Assembly: GCA_965199235.1 (NCBI GenBank)
Contig: CBDAQU010000002.1
Location: forward strand, 2,914,001 to 2,978,000
DNA: 64,000 bases
Source: BOG-908 sp965199235
GTDB lineage: Bacteria; Pseudomonadota; Alphaproteobacteria; Acetobacterales; Acetobacteraceae
Reading direction: 5' to 3'
In this document: one piece after another, positions 52,544 through 62,594 of the stretch
Numbering within the stretch: position 1 is the first letter of the stretch
Layout of the letters: each line of letters opens with the position of its first letter
Translations under genes and position numbers: made by a program
Notes under the pieces: generated by a model
What the model was told of the DNA's origin: nothing
Seen by the model: only the letters and a program-made list of their open reading frames with translations
Databases searched by the model: none

Positions 52544-53800
52544 ATGGATGACCAGAATGCGCCCCTGATCACCGCGCCTCCCGTCAGCATCGCGCGTCGC
52601 CGCCGGAGCGTCTGGCCATGGGTGATCCTGCTTCTGCTGCTGCTCGGCATCGGCTTCCTGGTCAGCCGGCTCGGCGGCCGCAGCGCGCCGCCGCAGCGGG
52701 GCGCGGGCACCGGGCCACAGGCCGTGAGCGTGGCGCAGGCCGCGGCCGCCGACATGCAGGTGGCCGATAGCGGCCTTGGCACGGTCACCTCGCTCGCCAG
52801 CGTGGTGGTGCAGACGCAGATCAGCGGCGTGCTGCAGACCATCGGCTTTCACGAGGGCCAGATCGTGCGCCGCGGCGACTTCCTCGCCCAGATCGACCCG
52901 CGGCCCTACCAGGCGCTGCTGGACCAGGCGCGCGGCAACCTCGCGCACGACCAGGGCCTGCTGCGCCAGGCGCAGACCGACGCGCGCCGCTACGCGCTGC
53001 TGCAGCGGCAGGACAGCATCGGCCGCCAGCAGGCAGAGGATCAGCAGTTCGTGGTGCAGCAATACGAGGGCAGCATCGCCGCCGACCAGGGGGCGATAGA
53101 GACCCAGCAGGTCAACCTGGCGTTCTGCCGCATCACTTCGCCCATCGACGGCCGGGTCGGCCTCCGCCAGGTCGATGCCGGCAACTACGTCACGCCGGCG
53201 CTGGCCAACGGCATCGTGGTCGTCACCCAGCTCGACCCGATCAGCGTGATCTTCACCTTGCCGGAGGACGACGTGCCCGCGATCCAGGTGCCGCTTGCCG
53301 CGGGCACCACGCTGCAGGTGACCGCGTCGGACCGCAGCAACGTCACCCAGCTCGCGGCCGGCACGCTTGAGACGATCGACAACCAGATCGACACCACGAC
53401 GGGCACTGTCCGGCTGCGCGCCCTGTTCGCCAACCCCAACGCGGCGCTGTTCCCCAACCAGTTCGTCAACGTGCGGCTGATCGTCAGCACCGTGCGCGGC
53501 GCCCTGACGGTGCCCAACGCCGCGCTGCAGACCGGGGCGCCTGGCAATTTCGTCTACCTCGTCCAGCCCGACGGCACGGTCGCCGTGCGGGCGGTCAAGC
53601 TCGGCGTGGCCGATGCCGGCAAGACACAGGTGCTGAGCGGCCTGGCGGCGGGAGACAGCGTGGTGGTCGATGGCGCGGACCGCCTGCGCGACGGCGCCAA
53701 GGTGACCGTGCCGGGCGACCATCCGGCGCCTGGCGCCCCCGATGGCGCAAAGCCCGCGCATAGGCATCGCCACCACGGTTCTGCGGCGGACGCGCAGTAG
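52544..53800 (+). CDS. mdtA: RND efflux periplasmic adaptor subunit (MdtA type)
   Basis: A 418-residue membrane-fusion protein. An N-terminal membrane anchor (VWPWVILLLLLLGIGFLVS, about 25-43) is followed by the lipoyl/hairpin domain (VQTQISGVLQTIGFHEGQIV, QIDPRPYQALLDQA), beta-barrel domain (LPEDDVPAIQVPLAAG) and membrane-proximal domain (VPNAALQTGAPGNFVYLV). MdtA-like order and the following two RND pumps fit the MdtABC class. The C-terminal tail is His-rich (AHRHRHHGS). The next gene starts directly after the stop. Confidence 0.92.
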   Translation: MDDQNAPLITAPPVSIARRRRSVWPWVILLLLLLGIGFLVSRLGGRSAPPQRGAGTGPQAVSVAQAAAADMQVADSGLGTVTSLASVVVQTQISGVLQTIGFHEGQIVRRGDFLAQIDPRPYQALLDQARGNLAHDQGLLRQAQTDARRYALLQRQDSIGRQQAEDQQFVVQQYEGSIAADQGAIETQQVNLAFCRITSPIDGRVGLRQVDAGNYVTPALANGIVVVTQLDPISVIFTLPEDDVPAIQVPLAAGTTLQVTASDRSNVTQLAAGTLETIDNQIDTTTGTVRLRALFANPNAALFPNQFVNVRLIVSTVRGALTVPNAALQTGAPGNFVYLVQPDGTVAVRAVKLGVADAGKTQVLSGLAAGDSVVVDGADRLRDGAKVTVPGDHPAPGAPDGAKPAHRHRHHGSAADAQ

Positions 53801-56800
53801 GTGGGTCCGTCCGCGCTCTTCATCCTGCGGCCGGTGGCGACCACGCTGCTGATGCTGGCGTTGCTGCTGGTCGGCATCGTCGCCTACCAGTACCTGCCGC
53901 TGTCCGCGCTGCCGGAGGTCGACTACCCCACCATCCAGGTGCAGACCTTCTACCCCGGCGCCAGTCCGGAAGTGATGACCAGCTCGGTGACCGCCCCGCT
54001 GGAACGGCAGTTCGGCGAAATGCCCGGGCTGAACCAGATGAGCTCGCAAAGCTCGGCCGGCGCCTCGGTGATCACGCTGCAGTTCAGCCTCGACCTCTCG
54101 CTGGACGTGGCCGAGCAGGAGGTGCAGGCGGCGATCAACGCGGCGGGCAACCTGCTGCCCTCCGACCTGCCCGCACCGCCGATCTATGCCAAGGTGAACC
54201 CGGCCGACGCGCCGATCATCACCCTGGCCCTGACCAGCCGCACTATGGCGCTGACCCAGATCGAGGATCTGGCCGAAACCCGTCTGGCCCAGAAGATCAG
54301 CCAGATCGACGGCGTGGGCCTGGTGTCGATCTCCGGCGGCCACCGCCCTGCGGTGCGCGTGCAGGCCGACCCGCGCGCGCTGGCCGCGGTCGGGCTGAAC
54401 ATCGACGATCTGCGCACCACCATCGCCAACCTCAACGTCAACACGCCGAAGGGCAATTTCGACGGGCCGGCGCAGGCGACCACCATCAACGCCAACGACC
54501 AGCTGCCGGACGCCAAGGCCATGGCGGGCGCGATCGTCGCCTACCGCAACGGCGCGCCGGTGCACCTGACCGACGTCGCGGCCATCGTGCAGGGGTCGGA
54601 GAACGACCGGCTGCAGGCCTGGATGGACCGCACGCCCGCGGTGATCCTCAACGTGCAGCGCCAGCCCGGCGCCAACGTGATCGCCGTGGTCGACCGCATA
54701 TCGGCGCTGCTGCCCAAGCTGCAGGCTTCGCTGCCCGCGGCGCTTGAGGTCACCAAGCTGACCGACAGAACCAACACGATCCGCGCCTCGGTCGCCGACG
54801 TGGAGTTCGAGCTCGCTTTGGCGATCGGCCTGGTGGTGCTGGTGATCTTCGTCTTCCTGCGGCGGCTGGCCGCGACGCTGATCCCCAGCCTGTCGGTTCC
54901 GCTCTCGCTCGTCGGCACGCTGGCCGCGATGTACCTCTGGGGCTTCTCGCTGGACAACCTCTCGCTGATGGCGCTGACGATCGCCACCGGCTTCGTGGTC
55001 GACGACGCCATCGTGATGATCGAGAACATCGACCGCTACATCGAGATGGGCGAGGCGCCGCTGGAGGCCGCGCTGAAAGGCTCCAAGCAGATCGGCTTCA
55101 CCATCATTTCGCTCACCGTGTCGCTGCTCGCCGTGCTCATCCCGCTGCTGTTCATGGGCGACGTGGTGGGACGGCTGTTCCACGAATTCGCCATCACGCT
55201 CGCCGTCACCATCGTGATCTCCGCCGTGGTGTCGCTGACGCTGGTGCCGATGCTGTGCGCGCGCCTGCTCAGTCGCCAGCCGCCGGACCGGCAGGGCCGC
55301 TTCGCACGATCGGCCGAGCGGCTGACCGAGCGGGCGATCGAGCGTTACGGCGCGGCGCTGGACTGGGTGCTGGACCGGCAGGTGATGACGCTGCTCGTCG
55401 CGACTGTGACCGTCGCACTCACGGCCTTCCTCTACGTGGTGATCCCGAAGGGCTTTTTCCCGGTCCAGGATACCGGGCTGATACAGGGCATCAGCGCCGC
55501 CGCGCCGTCGGCCTCCTACGAAGCCGTCTCCCGCGGGCAGCAGGCATTGGCGGACGCTATCCTGAAGGACCCGGACGTGGTCAGCCTGTCCTCGTTCATC
55601 GGCGTCGACGGCACCAACACCACGCTGAACGCCGGGCGCTTCCTGATCAACCTGGCGCCGCGCGGCAAGCGCACCGAGAACTCGAGCGCGGTGATCCGCC
55701 GGCTGCAGCAGGAAGTCTCCGGCGTCACCGGCATCGCCCTCTACATGCAGCCGGTGCAGGACCTCTCGATCGACACCACGGTCAGCGCCACGCAGTACCA
55801 GTTCGTGCTGGAGAACGCTGACCTGGCTGCGTTCGCCACCTGGGTGCCCAGGCTGCTCGACCGCCTGCGCGCCATCCCCTCGATCACCGACGTGAACAGC
55901 GACATGCAGACCAGCGGCCTGGCCGCCGACGTCACCATCGACCGCGCGACGGCCGCACGTTTCGGAATCACGCCGGCGACGGTGGACAACGCGCTGTACG
56001 ACGCGTTCGGGCAGCGCATCGTCTCCACCATCTACACCCAATCCAACCAGTACAGGATCATCCTCGAATCGACCCCGGCGGTGCAACGCTCGCTGAGCAA
56101 CCTGAACGCGCTCTACCTGCCATCCTCAACCGCGGCCAACGGTCAGGTCCCGCTCGGCGCCTTCGTCCACGTCACCACGCGCGCCGCACCTCTGGTGGTC
56201 AGCCATCTCGGCCAGTTCCCGTCCACCACCATCAGCTTCAACCTGGCACCCGGCGCGTCGCTCGGTGCGGCGGTCGACGCGATCAGCGCGGCCGAACGCG
56301 GCCTGCAGCTGCCGGACAGTTTCCTCACCGCGTTCCAGGGTGCTGCCGCGGCGTTCCAGAACGCGCTCGGCAACGAGCTCTATCTGGTGCTCGCAGCCAT
56401 CGCCGCGATGTACATCGTGCTGGGCGTGCTCTACGAGAGTTTCGCCCACCCCGTCACCATACTCTCCACGCTGCCGTCGGCCGGGATCGGCGCACTGCTC
56501 GCACTGATGGCGGTCGGATCGGACCTCGACATCATCGGCATCATCGGCATCGTGCTGCTGATCGGCATCGTGAAGAAGAACGCGATCATGATCGTGGATT
56601 TCGCGCTGGCCGCCGAGCGCGAGGATGGTCTCGCGCCGCGCGATGCCATCCATCGCGCCAGCATGCTGCGCCTGCGGCCGATCCTGATGACGACGTTCGC
56701 CGCCCTGTTCTCGGCCTTGCCGCTGATGCTGGGATCGGGCACGGGCTCCGAGCTGCGCCGCCCGCTTGGGCTCGCGATCTTCGGCGGTCTCATCGTCAGC

Positions 56801-56905
56801 CAGGTACTGACCCTGTTCACCACGCCGGTGATCTACCTGCTGTTCGACCAGATCGCCGTCAGGTTCGGGCCCAGCCGCAGGACCAAAAGTCCAGCGCACG
56901 CGTGA
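53801..56905 (+). CDS. mdtB: RND efflux pump permease (MdtB type)
   Basis: A 1034-residue inner-membrane proton-driven pump with GTG start 53801 touching the mdtA stop. Conserved parts are the N-terminal FILRPVATTLLMLALLLVGI, TPKGNFDGP, membrane helices 4-6 with the proton-relay Asp pair in TGFVVDDAIVMIENI, and VKKNAIMIVDFAL. Length is normal for RND pumps. It should form a heterotrimer with the next pump, as MdtB and MdtC do in Escherichia coli. Confidence 0.94.
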   Translation: MGPSALFILRPVATTLLMLALLLVGIVAYQYLPLSALPEVDYPTIQVQTFYPGASPEVMTSSVTAPLERQFGEMPGLNQMSSQSSAGASVITLQFSLDLSLDVAEQEVQAAINAAGNLLPSDLPAPPIYAKVNPADAPIITLALTSRTMALTQIEDLAETRLAQKISQIDGVGLVSISGGHRPAVRVQADPRALAAVGLNIDDLRTTIANLNVNTPKGNFDGPAQATTINANDQLPDAKAMAGAIVAYRNGAPVHLTDVAAIVQGSENDRLQAWMDRTPAVILNVQRQPGANVIAVVDRISALLPKLQASLPAALEVTKLTDRTNTIRASVADVEFELALAIGLVVLVIFVFLRRLAATLIPSLSVPLSLVGTLAAMYLWGFSLDNLSLMALTIATGFVVDDAIVMIENIDRYIEMGEAPLEAALKGSKQIGFTIISLTVSLLAVLIPLLFMGDVVGRLFHEFAITLAVTIVISAVVSLTLVPMLCARLLSRQPPDRQGRFARSAERLTERAIERYGAALDWVLDRQVMTLLVATVTVALTAFLYVVIPKGFFPVQDTGLIQGISAAAPSASYEAVSRGQQALADAILKDPDVVSLSSFIGVDGTNTTLNAGRFLINLAPRGKRTENSSAVIRRLQQEVSGVTGIALYMQPVQDLSIDTTVSATQYQFVLENADLAAFATWVPRLLDRLRAIPSITDVNSDMQTSGLAADVTIDRATAARFGITPATVDNALYDAFGQRIVSTIYTQSNQYRIILESTPAVQRSLSNLNALYLPSSTAANGQVPLGAFVHVTTRAAPLVVSHLGQFPSTTISFNLAPGASLGAAVDAISAAERGLQLPDSFLTAFQGAAAAFQNALGNELYLVLAAIAAMYIVLGVLYESFAHPVTILSTLPSAGIGALLALMAVGSDLDIIGIIGIVLLIGIVKKNAIMIVDFALAAEREDGLAPRDAIHRASMLRLRPILMTTFAALFSALPLMLGSGTGSELRRPLGLAIFGGLIVSQVLTLFTTPVIYLLFDQIAVRFGPSRRTKSPAHA

Positions 56906-59900
56906 GCATCAGCGCGCCTTTCATCGGCCGGCCGATCGCGACCACGCTGCTGACCCTCGGCGTGGCACTCGCCGGCATCTTCGCCTACGTGCAGCTGCCG
57001 GTCTCGCCGCTGCCGCAAGTCGATTTCCCGACCATCTCCATCTCCGCATCCCTGCCTGGCGCCAGCCCGGACACGGTCGCCACGTCCGTCGCCAGCCCGC
57101 TCGAACGCCACCTCGGCCAGATCGCCGACGTGACCGAGATGACGTCGCAAAGCTCGGTCGGCCAGACGCGCATCACGCTGCAGTTCGGGCTGAACCGCAA
57201 CATCGACGGTGCGGCCCGCGACGTCCAAGCGGCGATCAACGCGGCACGCGCCGACCTGCCCACCGCGCTTCGCTCCAACCCCACCTACCGCAAGGTTAAC
57301 CCCGCCGACGCGCCGGTGATGATCCTCGCACTCACCTCCAAGACGCTGACCCAGGGCCAGCTCTATGATTCGGCCGCCACCGTCCTGGAGCAGAAGCTCT
57401 CGCAGATGCCGGGGGTGGGCGAGGTGGACGTGAACGGCTCCGCGCTGCCGGCCGTGCGCGTGGAACTCAACCCGGGCGCGCTGTTCCATTACGGCATCGG
57501 CCTGGAGGACGTGCGCGCCGCACTCGCCTCGGCCAACGCGAACGCACCCAAGGGTGCCATCGAGGAGGAGGGCCGCCACTTCCAGCTCTACACCAACGAC
57601 CAGGCGCCGCATGCGGCCGATTACCGGCCGCTGGTCGTAGCCTACCGCAACGGTGCCGCCGTCCGCCTGACCGACGTCGCCGAGGTCGACGACAGCGTCG
57701 AGGACCTGCGAAACTCGGGTCTGTTCAACGGCCAGAACACCGTGGTGCTGATCGTCTTCCGCCAGCCCGGCGCCAACATCATCTCCACCGTCAACGGCAT
57801 ACGCGCCGTGCTGCCCCGGCTGGAAGCCTCCCTGCCGGGCGGCACCAACGTTTCGGTCGCCATCGACCGGACGCCCACCGTGCGGGCCTCGCTCAACGAC
57901 ACGCAGCGCACGCTGGTGATCGCCATCGTGCTGGTGATCGCCGTGGTGTTCGTGTTCCTGGCGAGCGGGCGCGCCACGCTCATCCCCGCGGTCGCGGTGC
58001 CCGTCTCCATCATCGGCACGTTCGCCGCGATGTACCTGCTGGGCTTCAGCCTGGACAACCTCTCGCTGATGGCGCTGACCATCTCCACCGGCTTCGTCGT
58101 CGACGACGCGATCGTGGTGCTGGAAAACATCGCCCGCCACATGGAAGACGGCATGCCGCGCGTGCAGGCCGCCCTGCTCGGCGCAAAAGAGGTCGGCTTC
58201 ACCGTGCTGTCGATCAGCACGTCGCTGATCGCGGTGTTCCTGCCGATACTGCTGATGGGCGGCATCGTCGGCCGGCTGTTCCGCGAGTTCGCGCTCACCC
58301 TCTCGCTTGCGATCGTCGTCAGCCTGGTGATCTCTCTGACGGCGACGCCGATGATGTGCGCCCTGTTCCTGCGCGTCGGCGACAAGGCCGAGCGGCGCGG
58401 CTGGTTCTTCCGCCACACCGAAGCGGGTTTCGCCGGCATGCAGCGTTTCTACGCCCGCACGCTGGAGTGGTCGCTGGACCGCGCGCTGCTGGTCATCGTC
58501 GTCCTGGTCGCGACCATCGCGCTCAATGGCTACCTGTTCGTGGTCGTGCCGAAAGGATTCTTTCCGCAGCAGGACACCGGCATGCTGGTTGGCATGGTCC
58601 AGGCGGACCAGTCCACCAGCTTCCAGTCGATGCGCACCAAGCTCACGGTGATCCAGAACATCGTCCGGCACGACCCTGCGGTCGCCAACGTGGTGGGCTT
58701 CACCGGCGGCCGGCAAACCAACACGGCGAACCTGTTTGTGGCACTCAAGCCGCTGTCGCAGCGCGACGCGAGCGCCGACCAGGTGATCGCCCGACTGCGC
58801 CCCCAGCTGAACCGCGTGGCCGGCGCCAGGCTCTACCTCCAGGCCTCGCAGGACATCCGCATCGGCGGCCGCCAGTCCAACGCGCAATACCAGTACACGC
58901 TCCAGGCCGACGACGCGCCCACCCTCTACACCTGGGCGCCCAAGCTGACCGAGGCGCTGCAGGCCGACAAGACGCTTGCCGACGTCAACAGCGACCAGCA
59001 GCAGGCCGGGCTGGAGACCGAGCTGGTGATCGACCGCAGCACCGCCGCGCGGCTGAACCTCACGCCCGCCACCATCGACAACACGCTGTACGACGCGTTC
59101 GGCCAGCGCCAGGTGAGCACCATCTACAACCCGCTCAACCAGTACCACGTGGTGATGGAGCTGGCGCCGCGTTACTGGCAAAGCCCGCAGACGCTGCGCG
59201 AGGTCTGGATCAGCACCTCCGGCGCCAACGCGCCGGGCACCAGCGCCACCGGTTTTCCCGCCGGCACCGTCGCATCCTCGAAGACGGCGGCCACGGCGGC
59301 GAGCGTGGCGCAGGATTCCGCGCGCAACGCCAACTCGAACGCCCTGGCATCGTCGGGCAAGGGCGGCGCGTCGAGCGGCGCCTCGGTCAGCACAGCCCAG
59401 GAGACGATGGTGCCCCTGGCCGCGATATCTGGGTTCAAGCCAGGCCACACGCCGCTCGGCGTCAACCACCAGGGCGCCTTTGTCGCCGCAACGCTCTCGT
59501 TCAACCTGCCGCCGGGCCGCTCGCTGGGTGACGCGACGGCCGCCATCGCGCGCGCCACCGCCGCCATCCACATGCCCGCCAGCATCGTCGGCAGCTTCGC
59601 CGGCACCGCCGCGACCTTCAAGCAATCGACATCGAGCGAGCCGGTGCTGATCCTGGCCGCCCTGGTCGCCGTCTACATCGTGCTCGGCATCCTCTACGAA
59701 AGCGCCGTGCACCCCATCACCATCCTCTCCACCCTGCCGTCGGCGGGCGTGGGCGCGGTGCTGGCCCTGCTGCTGACCGGCACGGAGTTTTCCATCATCG
59801 CGCTGATCGGCGTCATCCTGCTGATCGGCATCGTCAAGAAGAATGCCATCCTGATGATCGATTTCGCGCTGACCGCCGAGCGCGAGCAGGGCCTGTCCAC

Positions 59901-60189
59901 CCACGACGCCATCTACCAGGCCTGCCTGCTGCGCTTCCGGCCGATCATGATGACGACGTTCGCGGCCCTGCTCGGCGCGATCCCGCTCGCCCTCGACGTG
60001 GGCGAAGGGGCGGAGCTGCGCCGCCCGCTCGGCATCTCCATCGTCGGCGGGCTGATCGTCAGCCAGGTCCTCACGCTCTACACCACGCCCGTCGTCTACC
60101 TCTACCTCGACCGGTTCCGGCTGTGGTCGCAGCGCGGCTGGCGGCGCGCATTCCCCGGCACGCACGTCGCGGAGTCGCCGGCCGAATGA
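56902..60189 (+). CDS. mdtC: RND efflux pump permease (MdtC type) with extra Ala/Ser/Gly-rich insert
   Basis: A 1095-residue RND pump overlapping mdtB by 4 bases. N-terminal FIGRPIATTLLTLGVALAGI, proton-relay TGFVVDDAIVVLENI and VKKNAILMIDFALTAERE are conserved. It is longer than usual because about 65-70 residues at about 772-840 (TAATAASVAQDSARNANSNA and further Ser/Gly-rich sequence) interrupt the periplasmic docking region just before MVPLAAISGF. The paired pump has only a short loop there. Confidence 0.93.
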   Translation: MSISAPFIGRPIATTLLTLGVALAGIFAYVQLPVSPLPQVDFPTISISASLPGASPDTVATSVASPLERHLGQIADVTEMTSQSSVGQTRITLQFGLNRNIDGAARDVQAAINAARADLPTALRSNPTYRKVNPADAPVMILALTSKTLTQGQLYDSAATVLEQKLSQMPGVGEVDVNGSALPAVRVELNPGALFHYGIGLEDVRAALASANANAPKGAIEEEGRHFQLYTNDQAPHAADYRPLVVAYRNGAAVRLTDVAEVDDSVEDLRNSGLFNGQNTVVLIVFRQPGANIISTVNGIRAVLPRLEASLPGGTNVSVAIDRTPTVRASLNDTQRTLVIAIVLVIAVVFVFLASGRATLIPAVAVPVSIIGTFAAMYLLGFSLDNLSLMALTISTGFVVDDAIVVLENIARHMEDGMPRVQAALLGAKEVGFTVLSISTSLIAVFLPILLMGGIVGRLFREFALTLSLAIVVSLVISLTATPMMCALFLRVGDKAERRGWFFRHTEAGFAGMQRFYARTLEWSLDRALLVIVVLVATIALNGYLFVVVPKGFFPQQDTGMLVGMVQADQSTSFQSMRTKLTVIQNIVRHDPAVANVVGFTGGRQTNTANLFVALKPLSQRDASADQVIARLRPQLNRVAGARLYLQASQDIRIGGRQSNAQYQYTLQADDAPTLYTWAPKLTEALQADKTLADVNSDQQQAGLETELVIDRSTAARLNLTPATIDNTLYDAFGQRQVSTIYNPLNQYHVVMELAPRYWQSPQTLREVWISTSGANAPGTSATGFPAGTVASSKTAATAASVAQDSARNANSNALASSGKGGASSGASVSTAQETMVPLAAISGFKPGHTPLGVNHQGAFVAATLSFNLPPGRSLGDATAAIARATAAIHMPASIVGSFAGTAATFKQSTSSEPVLILAALVAVYIVLGILYESAVHPITILSTLPSAGVGAVLALLLTGTEFSIIALIGVILLIGIVKKNAILMIDFALTAEREQGLSTHDAIYQACLLRFRPIMMTTFAALLGAIPLALDVGEGAELRRPLGISIVGGLIVSQVLTLYTTPVVYLYLDRFRLWSQRGWRRAFPGTHVAESPAE

Positions 60190-61781
60190 GTCCGAAGCCG
60201 CTGCGTGTCGCGCAAAGCCTCGTTCTGCTCCTGTCAGGATGCATGGTCGGCCCGGACTATCGCCGGCCGCCGGCGCCCGTGCCCGTGGCCTTCAAGGAAC
60301 AGCCCGGCTGGACGATGGCGACGCCGCAGGACGCGGCAGCCAAGGGCGACTGGTGGGCGGTGTTCAACGATCCCCTGCTCGACCGGCTCGAGCTCCAGGT
60401 CGACATCGGCAACCAGACCCTGCGCGAACAGGCCGCCGCCTACGAGAACGCACAGGCGCTGGTCGACGAGGCACGCGCCAACCTGTTCCCCACACTGACC
60501 GCCACCGCCGGCGTCACCCGCTCCAGCGGCGGCGGCGGGTTCGCCACCGGCGGCACGGTGGCCAGCAACACAGGACCGGCGAGCACGACGGCCGGCGGCA
60601 CGGCTACGGGCACCACGACCGGCACGACCACGACCGGCACGACCACGACCGGCACAACCACGACCGGCACAACCACCGGCGTGAGGGGCGGGTCCGGCGG
60701 TTCGACCGCGCGCACCCAGTACACTCTGGAGGGCGATGCCAGCTGGGAGATCGACCTGTGGGGCAGGATCAGGCGCCAGGTCGAAAGCAACGTGGCCAGC
60801 GCGCAGGCCAGTGCGGCCACCCTGGCCAACGCCCGGCTGTCCGAACAGGCCCTGCTGGCGACCGACTACCTCGACCTGCGCGTGACCGACGCGCTGCAGC
60901 GCGTGCTCGACGAAACCGTGCGCAACGACACCGAGTCGCTCCGCATCACCCAGAATCAGTACACCGCAGGCGTCGCCGCCCGGTCCGACGTGCTGACCGC
61001 GCAGGCCCAGCTGGACGCAGCACAATCCGCCGCGGTGAACGTGGGCGTCGCACGCGCCCAGTACGAGCACGCCATCGCGGTCCTGATCGGCGCGCCGCCC
61101 GCCGCCCTCACGCTGCCGCCGGTGCCGAGCGTGCCCCTGGTCCCGTTGATACCGGGGGTGATCCCCTCAGCCCTGCTGGAACGCCGGCCGGACGTGGCCG
61201 AAGCCGAACGGACGATGAAGGCGGAGAACGCGCTCATCGGCGTCGCCGTCGCGGCCTACTACCCGGCCGTCACGCTCACGGCCCTGTTCGGCTACGCCGG
61301 CAACCCGCTCGGCTCGCTGATATCGAGCGCCAACCGGCTGTGGTCCATCGGCGCCTCGGCCAGCGACGCGCTGTTCCAGGGCGGCGCCCGAACGGCCGCG
61401 GTGCGCGCCGCGCGCGACGCTTACGAGCAGAGCGTGGCCACCTACCGGCAGACGGTGCTCACCGCGTTCCAGCAGGTGGAGGATGCGCTGTCTGGGCTTC
61501 GCATCCTCGGGCAGCAGGCGGCCATCCAGCAGCAAGCGGTGGCCGATTCGCAGCGTGCAGCGCAGATCGCGCTGAACGAGTACCGGGCCGGAACCCAGGC
61601 CTACACCGCCGTGATCACCGCGCAGAACACCCTGCTGACGGCCCAGCAGACGGATTTGTCGATCGAGGAGAGCCGGCTGACCGACGCGGTCGCGCTCATA
61701 CAGGCGCTGGGCGGCGGCTGGCGCGCGAGCGACCTGCCCAGCAAGGGGTCGCTGCAGCGAAACAATCCCCTGCTGCCCTGA
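60186..61781 (+). CDS. Efflux outer-membrane factor lipoprotein (OprM/NodT family)
   Basis: A 531-residue TolC-like channel. ATG 60186 is chosen for the ATGA overlap with mdtC and because the product then starts with a lipoprotein signal (LVLLLSGC, Cys18). Helical parts include LRVTDALQRVLDETVRNDTE and LLERRPDVAEAERTMKAENA. Residues about 135-168 are a Thr/Gly repeat (blocks of TTTG) coded by repeated ACGACCGGCACG units, placed before YTLEGDASWEIDLWG, which is the first outer-membrane loop of the barrel. It closes the mdtABC operon. Confidence 0.93.
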   Translation: MSPKPLRVAQSLVLLLSGCMVGPDYRRPPAPVPVAFKEQPGWTMATPQDAAAKGDWWAVFNDPLLDRLELQVDIGNQTLREQAAAYENAQALVDEARANLFPTLTATAGVTRSSGGGGFATGGTVASNTGPASTTAGGTATGTTTGTTTTGTTTTGTTTTGTTTGVRGGSGGSTARTQYTLEGDASWEIDLWGRIRRQVESNVASAQASAATLANARLSEQALLATDYLDLRVTDALQRVLDETVRNDTESLRITQNQYTAGVAARSDVLTAQAQLDAAQSAAVNVGVARAQYEHAIAVLIGAPPAALTLPPVPSVPLVPLIPGVIPSALLERRPDVAEAERTMKAENALIGVAVAAYYPAVTLTALFGYAGNPLGSLISSANRLWSIGASASDALFQGGARTAAVRAARDAYEQSVATYRQTVLTAFQQVEDALSGLRILGQQAAIQQQAVADSQRAAQIALNEYRAGTQAYTAVITAQNTLLTAQQTDLSIEESRLTDAVALIQALGGGWRASDLPSKGSLQRNNPLLP

Positions 61782-61786
61782 ACACC

Positions 61787-61833
61787 AGAGCAATGTCACG
61801 CAGACTGGAATTGTCGGAGTGACGAAATCGCTC
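61787..61833. repeat. REP-like hairpin family A, copy C
   Basis: AGAGCAATGTCACGCAGACT, then GGAATTGTCGGAGTGACG and an imperfect right arm. It matches copy A at 18881 through 35 bases with few changes. It lies just after the efflux operon. Confidence 0.8.
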
Positions 61834-61890
61834 GCCCCGACCTCAGACCCAAACCGAAGGCAAGTCCCTCTTTTTGCAAGAAAAAGAAGC

Positions 61891-61938
61891 AAAAAACCTT
61901 TGTCCGGCTGTCGCGGATCAAATGAACAAAGGTTTTTT
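61891..61938. terminator. Bidirectional terminator-like hairpin
   Basis: AAAAAACCTTTGT (61891-61903) and ACAAAGGTTTTTT (61926-61938) are exact reverse complements around a 22-base loop. A-run on one side and T-run on the other suit termination from both the efflux operon and the opposing small gene. Confidence 0.65.
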
Positions 61939-61939
61939 G

Positions 61940-61959
61940 GTCCTTTTTGCAAAAAGGAC
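61940..61959. terminator. Perfect 20-base palindrome, terminator-like
   Basis: GTCCTTTTTGCAAAAAGGAC is fully self-complementary and lies one base after the preceding hairpin. It probably belongs to the same terminator or repeat unit. Confidence 0.5.
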
Positions 61960-62014
61960 TGCTTGCCTTTCACAAGTCAGACGCAACCCCCCGTTTGGCA
62001 TCTTCGGTCAGACG

Positions 62015-62527
62015 CTAAGGCGAGGGCGTACCGGACGAGGGCGAGGCGGCGTTGAGCGGCGCCGGAACGGACGCCGGCAGCGTGGACGCGGCCGGCGGAA
62101 GCTGGAGGGGCGAGGTTGCCAGCATCGGGGGATTGGTCTGCGGCGGGTTCAGTATCAGCTTGTTCGGGCTGACGAGCGTTGTGCACCCATAAAGGTTCGT
62201 GGCGGCCAGGTAGCCGAATACGCAGAACGCCAGCAACCCGGTCCAGTAAGGGGCCGTCCTGACAGGCTCGCGCGATGCCAGCCACAGCTCGACGATGGTC
62301 CGAGGCGGGTGAGGGGCCGTGGACACCACGCCGGTGACAACGCTGCTGTGGTAGCGGCTGGTCCGTTCGATCAGGTAGTGTCGTATTTCCGTCGGCCCTC
62401 GCGTCTCCAGCGCGATATACCACCGCAGCAGGTCGTCCGGATTGTGATTGACGTAGTCGTATTCACCCAGCTGCTTGCGCCAATACGCCGCGATGTGGAT
62501 TTTCTCGACGAATTCGACGTCTTCCAT
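62015..62527 (-). CDS. Hypothetical protein with one membrane helix
   Basis: A 170-residue protein. The N-terminal half is soluble (MEDVEFVEKIHIAAYWRKQL, GEYDYVNHNPDDLLRWYIAL). A membrane helix lies at about 95-112 (YWTGLLAFCVFGYLAATNLY), and the C-terminal third is Pro/Ala/Ser-rich and probably disordered. I recognise no family. It ends close to the terminator hairpins and lies 67 bases downstream of the TetR gene on the same strand. Confidence 0.6.
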   Translation of the reverse strand: MEDVEFVEKIHIAAYWRKQLGEYDYVNHNPDDLLRWYIALETRGPTEIRHYLIERTSRYHSSVVTGVVSTAPHPPRTIVELWLASREPVRTAPYWTGLLAFCVFGYLAATNLYGCTTLVSPNKLILNPPQTNPPMLATSPLQLPPAASTLPASVPAPLNAASPSSGTPSP

Positions 62528-62594
62528 GCCTGGCCCCGGTCCGAGAAATATCTATGCGTCGGCGGATCGATCGCCGCGTAAGCCGTCATCTACG

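Noticed and set aside
52472..56086. A 1204-codon minus-strand open frame opposite the efflux adaptor and MdtB genes
   Set aside because: It is a mirror of the plus-strand genes in very G+C-rich DNA: composition is His/Arg/Gly/Asp-rich with no motifs.
56833..60165. An 1110-codon minus-strand open frame opposite the MdtC gene
   Set aside because: Same mirror effect; no domain, signal or conserved motif, and the plus-strand gene is unmistakable.
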